Assembly (NCBI GenBank): GCA_022266195.1
Contig: WHVY01000001.1
Location: 16,430,001-16,494,000 of the forward strand
Source of the DNA: Tetranychus cinnabarinus
Lineage: Eukaryota; Arthropoda; Arachnida; Trombidiformes; Tetranychidae
Length of the DNA: 64,000 bases
Reading direction: 5' to 3'
Made by a program: the position numbers and the translations under genes. How positions within the stretch are numbered: the first letter of the stretch is position 1; each line of letters begins with the position of its first letter. Below the pieces are notes generated by a model, which searched no databases, was not told the origin of the DNA, and worked only from the letters and a program-made list of their open reading frames with translations. Below are positions 10,892 to 24,355 of this stretch, in pieces.

Positions 10892-11868
10892 CTGAAAGGT
10901 ATAACAAAAAGTTGTTAGATATTTTAGCAAAACAAATGATGAGTGACTAAACAATCATGACAAATTGGTAAGAAAAAAAAGCTTGTTGGTTGTAAAATTG
11001 AAGGTGGATTAAACAATGGATAGTAAAAAATTATTTACCCTACAGAGTAAAATAAACGAAGATTAACGGAAAATTAATCATAATCGTTTTGAGAAGTTAA
11101 ACAATTTATCAACGGAACAATTCAACGAAGAAATGAAAGTTTAATGTAAACATGAGACAATTTGAAAGGCTCTAAATTGGCGAGTTGTAAAATTTGCTTT
11201 ATCTCAAGTAGATTGAATCAAGCTTAATTGTATTGAACCATTGTATTGACAGTTCAAATCAATACAAATTGGTTGCTTTGATTGTTGTTTTGATTGATGT
11301 TTTGATTGATTTTTACTGTAAATACAATTTAGATAAAATGCTCAAATTGGATGGTATTGATAAATTAACTAATGTAAATTTTTGATGCATCATTTGGTTT
11401 GAAAGTTAAAATATCCAATCAATTGGTTTTCATGTGAAAAATTGGAAACATTAATTGAGCTAATCTGAAGAGAAAATCTGTTCTGACGTTTTAAAGATGA
11501 TCATGCTTGACCTTAGGCATGATTATAACATCAATATTGTCGATCTGTTTAATTTATTACTTTGGACTCAAAATGGTTTTCAGTATTTCTGGTTGTATTT
11601 CAGTTTTATAATCATTGAAAGCATCGTAAGCAAATAGTGGAACACAAAATCTACAAAATGCAGTGTCATGATGATGAAAGCTGATTTTATCTTGAATAAA
11701 CGGTATTCAGATTTTGGTGGAGTGATCTATTTGGAACGGGATATTTGGTAGGAAGAAAGGAAGACTACGAGGAAGATAAATGCTAATCGAGGATATTATT
11801 GTTGGAGATTCGAAGTCCTGGATTACACATAATAGAAGCATGATATTACAACTAAATGACATTACTGT

Positions 11869-12107
11869 TCAATCAATTTGACTGACGATACATGATTTAG
11901 CTACAGCTTTTTTCAGCACTGCTTCAACATCATTTTTCAATGAAAAATGGGACACGGAATGAATAGTGATTGGAAAGCAGAATCCTAATAACCAGGGGGG
12001 TAAAAATAAGAGAGATTGTGAGGTTAACATATAAATAAAGCAAACAAGCAACCTTCACATTTGGCCTGAATGAGGATGACGGCAATGACGGGTAGGTGGT
12101 AGGACAT
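11869..12107 (-). CDS. Candidate two-exon gene for a 56-residue secreted peptide
   Basis: Exon 12053-12107 starts with ATG and encodes a signal-peptide-like segment (MSYHLPVIAVILIQAKCE). Exon 11869-11984, after a TTATTAG acceptor, continues in phase (FCFPITIHSVSHFSLKND...) to a TGA. The intron would be 68 bp. The donor (AAG|GTTGCT) is poor, which is the main doubt. The mature peptide would have a few cysteines, which suits a small secreted peptide, but I recognise no family. The second exon may instead belong to a transcript whose earlier exon is 12199-12320, which ends in the same phase at a GTAACA donor. Confidence 0.3.
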
Positions 12108-15100
12108 GCAATTGGTGAGAGTAAGAGAAAGATTCAGAAATAAACAAATGAGAGATTTACTTGTTGCAATCGTTGTTGATGTTTGAATTGGGGCAGGTTC
12201 AAGGGGTATAATGGATTTTGGTCAACACTCGAAGTTCCAAAATGTTACCCGAATTGGCTCGTCGGCTTCCAATTAAACTGATGAGGTTGGAGAGAAACTC
12301 TTTGCAACCGAGAGACTGATCTTTTAACATAAGTACATAAAGAGATGAAAAGGAAAGAAATGAAAAGTTGAAATCAACAAGCACTAAATAGAGAAGATGG
12401 ATTAACAGAAATATGAAGGTAAATAATGGGTTAAATTTTTGTTAGATTTGACGATCTGTTTGATTTGGGATTAGTTTGTTTTTTGCCAGATTTGTCTTTA
12501 TTTATACTAACTTTTTCGTTTGCAAACCAGCTAAGCCAAAAACAGTATTACTGAGGCAGATTATTGATAGGCGGGTCTGGGTAAGACAAGTGTCTAATCA
12601 TCAGTAACATGATGATAATAATCGAAAGCAATGTGACAAAAAAAGCCATCCTTTTCTACTTTCACCCTTGTAATTTCTCTGTCGTCCTTCTTGCGACAAC
12701 GTCTTTTCTCTTCTTGTATTTCTTCATTCCATTCGCTTTCCATTTCTATCGTCCTTCCTCAGTCTCCTCCTTTCATGGTAAACAATGTTTCTTTCTTACC
12801 ATCACGTAAGGTAAACATTTCATCCGGCTAACGTGTGATCCCGCACATACAATATTTACAAATGTTATAGAAGGCAAAGGAAAGCTTTCTCGATGGTTTC
12901 TTGCTGTTGATAATTACAATGGGATCATTATTGGAGTCACTCTGTAATCTTGAATGTCTTGATTATCAGTAAACATCGCTATTAAAAATGAAAATAGAGA
13001 TAAATAGAGAGAAAGAGAGAGAGAGAGGAATTAGAAAAGTAGGTCTATTTTTACATCACAAAAAGGCAAAATAGCGAAGCTTACATACCCAAAAGAAATC
13101 CTGTTGATACCAAGAATTGAACAACATTACTGGTGATATTTCTCAATAAGTAAAGAACACTTAGTTTAATTAATCACCATAAATACGATTCGATCCAAAG
13201 TGATGATAATTTAATTGAATTAACAACATTTATAAAATGAAAAAAACAAACAAACCTTGAATGGCGCGCGAAAGGCAACAATTCATAATGGTGAGTAATG
13301 TTTTCTTCAACACTTAATAGCAAACCCTTTTTAATGGTTCGTTTGTTTTTTCATTTTACATTATTTTCTCATAGATGGATATAAAGAAGATTTAAATAAA
13401 TAAATTTAATTAATTTCAGGAAGTGAAATCAACTAGTCTATGAATAATCATGAAGTTAATGATCAACGGCAACAAAAACTGGTTCAAACAAGAAAAAACA
13501 AAAGACAAAAAAGGCAACATTCAAATTTTTAGATTATTATGGAAGCTACCAATTGAATAGACCAATGAAGCATAATGTGAGAAGTGGCGTTTTATTTAAA
13601 CCAGTCAACTTTGATTCTAATTTAACAATTGAATGAATTCAACATTCAGTTTGTGGGAAACTTGTCACCACCAATGCGACAATTGTGGCTTAATTTCGTC
13701 TCGAATCATTTAAGATTTTGGATGGAGCAAGAAAATGTCCAGAGAAACGGTGAATAATGGCCAAATAATGGGCATTATCATTCAAATTTGGAATCGATTT
13801 GGTGACATTCATGGTGGTTATGACCTGTTTACAGTCACATTTACACTCTATCAACGTTTAGCAATATTTGGCTAATTGAAACGATCAGTAATGATGATGG
13901 ATCAAATCAAATAATTGCTGTATCATGTTTTAACCAATACATATTTGAATCACGTTCAATAATATAATGCTACTGAATTGTAAATGAAAAATGAAGACAA
14001 ATTTAAAGTCAACATTTTATTGTAAATCAAACCATTGATTGTTAAATATCTCATGTCTCATATTTCAGATCATGAAGGCTTGAATTTTCAAGTTTCAATA
14101 GACTTATACGATTCTCTTAAGGTAAACAATTGAGAATGATCTTTGGAATGTTAGATAATTTCAAATTCATTCTTGAAGCATTAGCCTAAATTGGTTAGAT
14201 TCAGTGAAATATCTTGATCTAACAGACATTTTTATGGTTAACGGTTGCTAATGTCATTATCATTTCATCAATCACCATGAGTTTCAACCATATCTGAGTG
14301 GAACCAAACAATTTCAGGTAGTGTTTGATTGGTAGTGAGATGAGCAAAAATTTAATAACCAAAGTGCAAGTTTAAGGTTCTTCTTCACGCCATTTTCAAT
14401 GAGTATTTCAAAATGGCTTCTTCCTACTTTACCTTTAACAGTTTAAATTGAAAAAAATAGCTTATAATTAATGGGCCATTAATGATCAATTATGGGTCAA
14501 TTTGATTAGGCAAAGGAAGCTCGGAAGTTAATTTAATGGTAAAACCTATTACAAAACAAATAAACTAATACAAATTAGTCCTGCATAATGCTAAAATTAA
14601 AAACAATAACCAAGTAATGACATTAACATTATTGGTGATGGTAACTTATTATTTTCATTGTAATATTATTTAAATTTGTGATTAGATTAAATTGCTGGTT
14701 AATACAGAGATACACGGATACATAAATTTGTACTTTGTATCTATGTCTATTAATAAATTGATCTGGTTGATAGGCATTTCGTTTTTTTGGAAGTTTTCAA
14801 GATTTTATTTCAGCTAATTGAAATCTATTAATCAATAATATATGCATCATTAGATTCAATGATCTTTTGCCATTTTTCAGGTAATTTCATCATTTTTCGA
14901 TGTAAAAGTCAACAGGTTTTGGAAGCAGTACAGTTCTTTAGATTTTGAATCCAGATAAATTTCTTGTAGATAAAGCTTGAAGCTTGGTGTCCGCACTTTG
15001 AGGATGAAAAATGAAAAACCAATAAATTATTCGCTTCCATTGATGCTGATGTCTTTCAATTTAGCTTTCCATTTCTTGCTTTACTTTGTCTTTACACAGG

Positions 15101-16553
15101 ATTGGATATTGTGAATGTATCATGAAGATTTTGGCCACTTAATAATTGTATTTGCATAGTTGATTGGATTGTCCGTTAAGGTGTATAATTCGTTGTCCCA
15201 ATTTTGGTCCATTGTTAAGTTGATTTCGTTGGTCCATAAATCGATGTAATATCAAGAGAAAAAAGTTGAACAAAAAGAAACAATATTTGCAGGTAGAAAA
15301 GTACATTACAAAGAAACAGGTAAAGAGGGAAGAGAGAGAGAGAAGAGGAATTTCGGAAGATCCAATTTAGTAACGTCCAAGATACAGGGAAATGCAATTC
15401 AATTGATTGGTGTGCACAAATTTCGAGTCTTTTTTAAGGGTTAAGCTCAAGTTTTTTTCATGACAAAAGCTCAATTTGAAAATTGACTTGAATCAACTGC
15501 AACCATCATTACTGGATTGATTTTAATGTAAAGATTACATTAGGTGACGTTATCATGATAGATACTTATAGCTTGATGTTGCACTTCTAGCATCAATTTT
15601 TGAAAATTTCAGAGTTTAGTTTGGATCCATAAATTTCTGATCGATTTTTGGATTAACTTGAGCAATAGCAATCAAGTTTCTTCTAGAATCAATCACCAAT
15701 GAATGATATCCAACCAGATGCCAATAATGATGGTTAAAGTTAATTGAAGTTAATTGTTTCCAATCAAGCTTTTGTTCTCGGTGGTCGTAATTATTATTGG
15801 TTTAAGTTGAGCTGGTTGAAGGTAAAAACGGAAATATCTAAGACGTTATCTAAAATTGAACAGGAAAAGGAAATAATTGAAAGGATATTATCTAGGTAAT
15901 GATTAAGTTGAAAGTTTTCTTGGTTTTGTAGAAATCATTAAGCAACGAATTTGAGTCCATACAGAAGGCAAAGGTGAAAATATGAAGCTCGTTTTTATGT
16001 CTCCTTATGGTTGTACCATGTACATGATACCTGAATTTAATTCTCATGCATTAAATAAATATATATATTTTTGCTGTGTATAAATATGTATAAATATCAA
16101 CTGTAAAGATAAAATATCTATGGTTACAATCACTTTGATATTAATCTGATTCATCGTCATACCTTATTTTTACTTGAAGGTTTCTTTGTATGGATTTCAA
16201 ATTTTGTTGCGTAAAGATTTGCTCCGTACAAATATATATGTTCCAGTGTATTTGGAATATAAATATTGGTTAATCAAAAATTGTAAAGTAATTAGGCTTT
16301 TGTTTCTTTCTTTGATGTAACTATTAGATGATGATGAAGATGACGACAATGATAGTATGATTGAAGTTTGTTGTGGTGGTAATGGTGATAGATCCGTCCG
16401 CATTTTGATATTGAAGTCGTAAAGACAAATAGTGGGTTCATTTTGTTGTAGGAGTTCAAAAAGATAATAATAATTCATTATAAAAAAAACAATTTCATGT
16501 GATCAAAAAATGTTTACACTGAAAACTAATCATCCAAGATTATTATCATCTGC
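12108..16553. other. Gene-poor stretch
   Basis: Contains a protein-like open stretch on the minus strand at 12199-12384 (CKEFLSNLISLIGSRRANSG; candidate exon only), a short (GA)n tract near 13010-13028, another GA-rich tract near 15320-15345, and otherwise AT-rich non-coding DNA. Open frames at 12609 (+), 15215 (-) and 16197 (-) are composition artefacts of T/C-rich or repeat sequence. Confidence 0.4.
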
Positions 16554-17684
16554 TTATGATAGCTTTGAACTGAATCCGGTTTCATTGATATCTCTTGGTC
16601 TAAATTTTTCACCTTCTTCACTAAGCGAATTTCGAAGCTCTTTGACAAGCTCCCTGAAGTGAAGAGAGTCAAGATTTTTGGCCAACAAGTGAAGAATGAA
16701 CCAATCTCCGATTCTAGAGTGATCCAAGACTTCACGAATATCATTACGGTCTGCTAAACGAGCAGCTGATCGCAGGTAAAGATAACGGAAATGAGGGAAA
16801 AAGATGATGACCATTCGTTCAATAATGACCCATCCAGAAATAACGGCTAAGATGACGAACCAGAACCAGAGGAAGATGTAAATTTTCTCATTGATAATGT
16901 TCAATGGAAGGATACAGAGAGAATCGTGCTTCTGAACATCTCCAGAAGAACCATATCTGTGGAAGGTACACTTGGTAACACGAGGGAAGATTTTTACCAT
17001 TGGGTCAACTCTTTCTTCAGGGTCCATTTCACTGTATCGAAGAACTTCAAAACCGTAAGTTGAAAAGGCACCACCCAGGAAAGCATCGACAAGGTACATT
17101 TGGAAAATGACATTGAGAAAATTGAGTATCTCACAGACAACAAAATAATAAAAGTAAGAATCGTGATATCTTAGATTGGTCTTTAAATAATGTGTAAGTA
17201 GACCAATTTGATCGGCACGCTCTTCAGCACCAATGACGGGGTTGTTTAACCCTAAAACCAAACTTCGTAGTCTTCCACCTTCCCAAATTTTCCATAAATA
17301 TCGAGGAACGTAGAAAAACATGGCTTGAATAAAGAGGACAAAGCAAACCCATTGGTAGTATTTATGGTAAACTTTTTTCTCTCCTGGCTTGTAATTATCT
17401 ACTCCTGGGGCAATAACGTCTACACCAACTTCTTTAGTAAGTGCATTGGGCAGGGTAAAGGTTGAATGTATCCAACAAAAGGTGTCCATAACATTTTGCG
17501 GTATATCATCTCTTTGTATACAGTCTATCGGATCACCAAAATATTGTCTTCCTGTAACCAAAATACTTGATGCAACCAAAAGGATGACGGTAGCTTTGTA
17601 ATGAAGACGGAATGCGTTATTGTCGATACATACTTGATCTAACTTTGTTATACTCCGAAGAGAACCAAATAGATCAAACACCAT
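16554..17684 (-). CDS. Innexin (invertebrate gap-junction channel subunit)
   Basis: A single-exon gene for 376 residues, the usual innexin length (about 360-400). It starts at an ATG at 17684. Four membrane segments are visible (about residues 28-45, 110-128, 179-205 and 268-292). The innexin signature YYQWV is at residues 109-113, at the start of the second segment. Each extracellular loop has the two cysteines typical of the family: C55 and C70 in the first, C239 and C257 in the second. N- and C-termini are predicted cytoplasmic; the C-terminal tail is short and charged. Innexins assemble into intercellular channels or single-membrane hemichannels. Overall sequence is closest, by my recollection, to the innexin-2/3 type, but I cannot assign the orthologue. 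Confidence 0.95.
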   Translation of the reverse strand: MVFDLFGSLRSITKLDQVCIDNNAFRLHYKATVILLVASSILVTGRQYFGDPIDCIQRDDIPQNVMDTFCWIHSTFTLPNALTKEVGVDVIAPGVDNYKPGEKKVYHKYYQWVCFVLFIQAMFFYVPRYLWKIWEGGRLRSLVLGLNNPVIGAEERADQIGLLTHYLKTNLRYHDSYFYYFVVCEILNFLNVIFQMYLVDAFLGGAFSTYGFEVLRYSEMDPEERVDPMVKIFPRVTKCTFHRYGSSGDVQKHDSLCILPLNIINEKIYIFLWFWFVILAVISGWVIIERMVIIFFPHFRYLYLRSAARLADRNDIREVLDHSRIGDWFILHLLAKNLDSLHFRELVKELRNSLSEEGEKFRPRDINETGFSSKLS

Positions 17685-20600
17685 CTTGAATTTGATTTAT
17701 CAGCAGTTTTTCTTTTTACCCTGAACTATGTTGATTGTATATTCCTTTTGCTGAGTAATAATTGATTAATGGTAAATATAAGATGATTAAAGGGCTAAAC
17801 TCGTAAAAGTCAACAATGATTGCTTTTCAGATGCTGCTTTTGTCAAAAATGTTATTTCCGTTAATTGTTCTCAAATCTTGTTTGGACAATAAAATAAAAC
17901 AATAGACTGTTTCCAATTCAGTTGATTTTAACTTGGTCTTGACTTTCAATGAATCCGTTTAGTCCTTATGATGACGTTAAATGTTAATCCGGACTTGATT
18001 CAGTCTTTAGAGTAAATAAAAAATTTAAGGCAGTATGCGTGTTAGTTAAATATGCAGATTGATGATCACAATTATTCAATCCGTTGTCTGGCTGGATTAT
18101 TTTATGATGATTAATGATTGTTGTAATCCGAAAATAGCTTGAATTTGGTCCCAATATATCAAGGAATGGTCACTTTCGTCCAAGGCACTAATTTTTTACT
18201 GATCACTGAGAAAAAGTAATTCCAAGATTGCAAAAAATGGTTGATAATGATAGAGATATAGAAGGAAAGAGATAGAGAAAGAGAAGAAAAAAAGGAGAAT
18301 TAGTATGAAACCAAATAAATAATCGTTAAATATTTCAGGGTGACTGTCAAAGATACAATCTCAATACATCATTTCAGCAAAAATAAATACCCAAGACTAA
18401 ACAGTATCAACACAACGTGAAAAAAACGTTAAACTTGATATTTAATATCACTAAACTGTGAAGAAAAGTTGATATTGAAGTGAGGAAAAAATTTACCATG
18501 CAAGTTGAGGATCAAATAGAGTTGAAACTATCACTACGGGACAAACAAAAATAAATTAAAAACGGCACCCAATCAAGGTACCAATGAGATTAACATAAAC
18601 ATGAAAATGAAACAATCAAAATTATAAAAGGAAATGTTGGAAAAGAGCAAAAGAAAATCAGAAGATTACAGGAGAATCGACAGATTACAGAAAAGGCAAG
18701 AGAGGCAAAAAAAGAGAGAGGCAGACAGAGCAAAGAGGAACAGAAAACTGTTTCAAAGTACAGACACAGTGATGATATAAAAGGTTTGATTAAAACCGAT
18801 AGCACTTGATAATAAAAGTAGTCGATTAAATATCCAAATATAGTGAACTAAACAGTTAACGTTGAGATAAAGAGATTGTATTGAAAAAAATTAAATTTAA
18901 TTACCATAATGTGTTGATCAAATTGAATGTAAAAACAGAGGCACAAACATGATACAAAAGTTACATTAAAACCATGCTGCCAAAGAGTAAGGCATAAACT
19001 AACGACGTGAGCCAACGTTACACAACACTCTCTTCACTGGCTCTTTCTCCCTCTTCTCTCTCTTTTTCTCTTCTTCTTTTTCCCCCTTGTCATCCTTTTC
19101 CCTATCTTCCATCTTTATCTTCTTCTCTTTCTTTTCTTTGCTTCGTCAATCTTCCACTTGAACGTTTCTCTAGCTTTTATTCAATTTACTTTATAAGCTC
19201 TTTAACATTACTTTTACCAGAATTAATCATTGCCATTGTATCATGAAGAAGAAAACGATGATTAAGAAAATTCTTGTCTTCATCAAGACAATTATCTTCT
19301 CTTTGCTCTTTACTTACTTTGTTAGCTTCTTAACAATTTTTTATCATCCATTTAGATCTTCCTTTAAGCCGTTGCTTTGAAGACAATTTTAGCTACTGTT
19401 TTAAATGTAGCGCCTTAGCCTTTCCCCTCTCTTTTCACCCTTCATTTTTACGCTCCTTTTTATATTTTGTGTCATCTGTATTTTTGGGTTTTGCTAATCA
19501 CAATTATCTTTCAATTGTTTCTAATTATTGTGTCCTATCTTAATCATTGCCAACACTTAACCCTTATATAAACTATTGAAGTGTGTGTTTTTTTGGGTAA
19601 ATGTTTAATTAACTTCCACGGTGTGTTGTCTATGGTTTAACCAAAGGTGATATCCAAAATAGTCAACCATATCAATGTCAGTTGGTTGCCGTTTGACTGC
19701 CATTTACATTACTTGTATGAAACTGAATTTACTTTTGGAGTTGAATTACTTTTGTTAGGCTATGATGATGTTGATGATGATGGAAGTTTCAAGCATCATT
19801 TATCATCTTGTTCCTGAATGAGAAAGCAACAAGTTTTTCCAGTCTCAATGGGAACCAACATTAGCAAAAGCAACAAGAATCTTTTTTTACTGGGCAATTG
19901 ATGATGTTGAAGATTAGTTCACCGTCTCTTCTTATTTCTTTATCATCATCACTGAACTTCTTTCTCCTTCTCAACATTTTATTTTCATGGTTAAAACCTT
20001 CATTCTTGAATTTAGTTTATTATAATACTTCAACCGATTAAAACTAACTCCAATCTGATTATACATTTTGTGAGGCCTGACTATTTGACCTGGAACAGTA
20101 AAGTTAACTCTCAAAAGAAAAGCCTTTAATTTTTAATTAACTAATTCAATAGTTGCTAAATTAGTCTTGATTATTGGTAGATGCTACTTTTATCTCTCAC
20201 CCCCATCATCATGATCACCATTTAGACCACAATACAACTGATCAACTGAAGTGTTTCAGTAGCCATCTTTTTCAACTTGTAAGCTTATTAAAGACTGCCA
20301 GACAAATGCAAATTTTTTCAGACTCAACCATTTAAAAGGGAATAAAGTTGTGCTCAATTAAAATAGTAATTTGATTTTGTTTACCCTTAAATGGTAAACA
20401 ATTTGAATTACCTCAACAGCTATTGACCAACACTGAAGTCATACAATACAAAGTATTGAGATACAGAAGTGAAAGTTGCCTCATAGAAGATTCAATTGAT
20501 TACTAACCAGAAAGTCAATTTATAATTAACATCATAGAATCATTAATTGTTGCTTAACTTTTATGAATTGTTATTAAATGGTAATAGAAAAAAAACAAAC

Positions 20601-21596
20601 GAAAAAAGATGATGAAAATAATTATAATTGTGTAAAGATGTTAATGGTTAAAAAAAACATCAACGAGATGTTGTTGAAATTTAAGGTAAAAATGAAGATG
20701 GCTCAGGTCAATGGTCATGTAGCCAAGGATGATCAGTATGAAGATGAAGATGATGATGAGACGGGAATGAATAACCTGAGGCTATATTTAACCCGGTTGA
20801 TGCAGTTTAAAGATGAGCTTCAAAACATTTAAACACACGCCCAAGAAAATGCATGTAGAAAGGGCGAAAAGATGAAAACAAAGTAAACGGAGAGAGAGGT
20901 TAGAGGGGAGAAGAAAGGATGATAAGGAAGACTTCTTTTAACTTGTTTGCAACCCACAGAGTTGGAGAGTAAGATGAAGATAAAGATGAAAGATGATGAA
21001 AAATGATGATTCCAATGAGGCTAGTCTAAGCAGGACGCCATGATTCTTGGTTAAGCTTCTTGTACCAGATTTGTAAGTCTCAAGGTTGCTATTTTTAATG
21101 TTTCCCTTCTTGGCTAACCTTTTCCTTTTGTTTCACCGATTAATTGCACACACATCCAATAAACAATTAAATTTATTATAGTTGATTAATTTAACCAAAC
21201 ATCGTCCAAATAAAATTAAATTAATATTTAAGGCCAGTAAAATCAATGACCATAAAGCAACTTTAAGAAAAGGCGCTTTTTTCCCTTGGCATTATCTTAC
21301 CTCTAACACTTTCCCTCTTTTTATTTTGAAGCTCTCGCCATCTTATATCATTATCTGGTACTGTTTTATTTTTTAATCAAAATCATATTGTTATTTGATA
21401 GAGTTAATCAAAATTGAATATTTCCATGCTTCGTTTAATTGTTTATTTAATATACATGTATTTGTTTAAAATATAAACTGTTTGATTACCTGGCTGGGTG
21501 CTGTTAACGATTGATCAACAATTGTGTTTTCGTGTTAATCTGTTTATTGTCTTACCATCTTCTCAACCTACTGCTGACTGTTTCTTACCCTTACAG
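17685..21596. other. Innexin upstream region and intergenic DNA
   Basis: No certain gene. Contains a purine-rich run (about 18250-18300) and a long pyrimidine-rich tract (about 19027-19140) that produces spurious Ser/Leu/Phe-rich reading frames on both strands. An 84-codon ATG frame at 20578-20832 (+) has a Lys-rich beginning and an acidic middle followed by MNNLRLYLTRLMQFKDELQ; it is weakly protein-like but unsupported. Non-coding first exons of the innexin gene may lie here. Confidence 0.4.
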
Positions 21597-24355
21597 GTTA
21601 AACATATTGGCTTCAAGTTTTCTTTATCAACAATTATTAAATTATGAAAGGTAAAATTACAGTGATATGATGAATCCTTCAACATTAAGTATCTTGGTAA
21701 TTAATCATTCAAGTGGAGATAATCAATGGAGTTAACTCACAAAAATTCAATGTGTTATTTCTATGTGCTAATACTGTAAAGAGTTTTTCATTTAGATCTC
21801 TTTCTCTCTGTTTTTCCTGGTTCTGAACTCAACACATAATCTTTGTGAATTAATCTCTTTTTATTAGCTTGATCGGTAATATGAAAGTTGAGGAAACAAG
21901 AATCTGGTAATTAGCAATTAATAAATATCTAAATAAAAGTCAACCAAGATTCAATGATTACTGGTTAAATGTAAATTTTATCAAAATAAAACTACTCAAA
22001 GTCGTTTTCATGAATCATGACTACTCTGAAGACATGGAAAAAAAGTATGGCAGTAAATTAAACCTTGCTTTTCATTTAATCAGCGATTAAATTATGACAT
22101 TTACAATCGCAACTCAAGGCCTTTCAAGTAAATTAAAATATACAATATTGCTTTATAACTAAATATGCATCTGACAAGGTAAAGATGGATTTGAATCATC
22201 TTCTTGAACGCGTTTCATTGAGCATTAGGTTAGAGTTTCATTTCAATTTCTGGTTAATTTTACACTTATCGTTGTATCGAGAAAAATATTGATTACAATT
22301 TTGTCTGGATAAACACAATTCAAGTTGTTTCATTAATCATTATTAAATGTTTCACCTGCAATACAATCATAAATATTATTTAGCATACAAATGAAAACAG
22401 GTTAACTGAAACAATAATCAGATCTTTTTAATCTTAAAGTCAAGAGGTTTTAAGATTATTATGTTTTGATATTAACTGTGACTCTAGCTGAAGAAACAAT
22501 CGTTTTACATCAAACACAACAATTAACCTTCGACTCTAAATCATTAGATTGTCTAATCAATTGTCTCTGTCAAGGTGACCCTTTATTTGAGGTTTTTGCT
22601 TAATAAAGTACCAAACTTGGTTAAATGATTGATTTAATGAAAGTTGTTAACATCAATCATTGCATTCAAAATGGAATGAAAAATTGAAAATTAAATAAAA
22701 AAAACTGAACAAATGAAGTAATGATTGATATTTCAATACAAACAGTACAAGTGATTTTGGTTGATTGATTGATTAAACGAGCGGAACAAAATGGTGATCA
22801 GTTGATCAGGTAAAGATATCCAGAGATGATCAGGTTAATCAAACATCACCTTATTTTGTTTGATTTGAATCTTTTAATGGAAACGGAATAACCATTTGAA
22901 TTTGGTAACAATCAAGAAAGGTTCTTGATTATCATCATTACCAGACGATGAACCGGCGAGATAAAGATTTAGCTGATGATTGATTGACTAATTAAAGTTA
23001 AATTAGATTAAACAAGGTGATGAAGCAATAATAGATGTTAACAATAATGGCTGCCAGAATGGTTAGATTGATGGTGATGGTGATGATTCGAGACAACAAA
23101 AAGAAGCTGAAATCAACATTTAACAATGTTTCCAATGATGATTATCCTTGAATAATTAGGTTGAGCTGAGTTACAGTTAAGTTTATCTGGTTTGTGTGGG
23201 GTTGAGTTGCGTAAAGTTGGGTTCAAGTCAAGCCAAAGTCAAAAATTACAACAATCATAATTCATTATGGTTGTTATGAATAATGATTACCAACAGCATT
23301 TTATAACAAAAGCCTGAATATCAATTCAGTGGTGAACCAGAATAACAAGAGAAAGAGGAAAAACATTTTAATCATTGATTAAATAGATTGTCATCTGTTG
23401 ATGTTCATTTTGTCTCCACAATTCAAATGGAGTTTGATGGAAGCCTCAAGGATATAACTGCTACTTGCTTGTTCACAACAATTAAAATGAAGAGGACGAA
23501 AGAAAAAGTAATTTTACCAAAAAATTGGTATTGACGATCAGAGTAATTATTTTCCTTCATTAAAACCTTCAAAGCGTCCTCATTTGCGTTGAAATCAGAT
23601 TAATTAGTGTCTTTCAATGGATCGTCCAGAATGAAAAAAAAGTCAGTCTGTCAAATAAATTCTGTCAATAAGTGATATAAAACTGTCAATGAACGTAAAT
23701 TATATCCAAATAGATTGCACCCATTTCCTTTGGTGTTTACGTGTTTTTATGTGCTTCCTAGTTTGAGCTGGTTCAAGTTTCCGTTATTGTATTAAAGCCA
23801 TTTATTGTGATTAACTCGAACCATTCCAAGGCTATTTTTGACAATTCAATCTCTTCTGCTTCTTTCAGGCTGAAAGATGAAATGACATTAGCTTTTTTCA
23901 TAGAGTTGGCCGAGTTGGCTAAATATAGTCAACGTAAACTCTGTCAATCCTTTCTGCAGTTGCAAGATGATATTGGCTGGTTAAATGATTAACTGTTTAT
24001 GAAATGTCCTTTTGATAATTAACATTACTTAAGCTGGTTCGACAATTATGAGCAAATTGTATCATTAAGATGAAAAGGATCCATTGAGTGGTTGGTAATG
24101 CTTGTGTTTATAATTGAAATACAATCCAGCCCTTGTCAAAATCCTTTACAATTTACTCCATTAGTTATTAATTGTTGATGTTATGCTTTTAATGTACCAT
24201 ATTAAAATTAAATCCAACGATAGTAATCATCTCTCTCTTTCTCTGTGTTCACTTATTTCAGGTTAACAGCTGGAATTGCGTGGAACCAATTATGTGTACT
24301 TTTCTTGTGTGCGCTCACAATTAACCTTTGTATCAATGATCATCTAAAACAGTAA
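21597..24355 (+). CDS. Candidate last two exons of an unrecognised gene
   Basis: Exon 21597-21650 is flanked by a strong acceptor (TTTCTTACCCTTACAG) and a GTAAAA donor, and reads LNILASSFLYQQLLNYE in its only open frame, ending in phase 2. Exon 24262-24355 follows a long pyrimidine tract ending in TTATTTCAG, begins with the single base needed to complete that codon, and reads LTAGIAWNQLCVLFLCALTI to a stop after NDHLKQ. Splice strength and matching phase over a 2.6-kb intron are the evidence. The joined C-terminus is partly hydrophobic, possibly a membrane segment. I found no upstream exons with equal support and no family match. Confidence 0.35.

Noticed and set aside
16197..16478. 93-codon frame downstream of the innexin
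   Set aside because: It contains a poly-Ser run from a trinucleotide repeat and lies in the likely 3' UTR of the innexin.
18590..19246. Hydrophobic or Ser/Leu-rich reading frames at 18590-18805 (-) and 19007-19246 (+)
   Set aside because: Products of purine/pyrimidine-rich tracts: low complexity and no splice or start support.
20578..20832. 84-codon plus-strand frame with ATG
   Set aside because: The Lys-rich start and acidic middle come from simple (GAT/GAA)n sequence. Only the last 20 residues look protein-like and there is no splice evidence.
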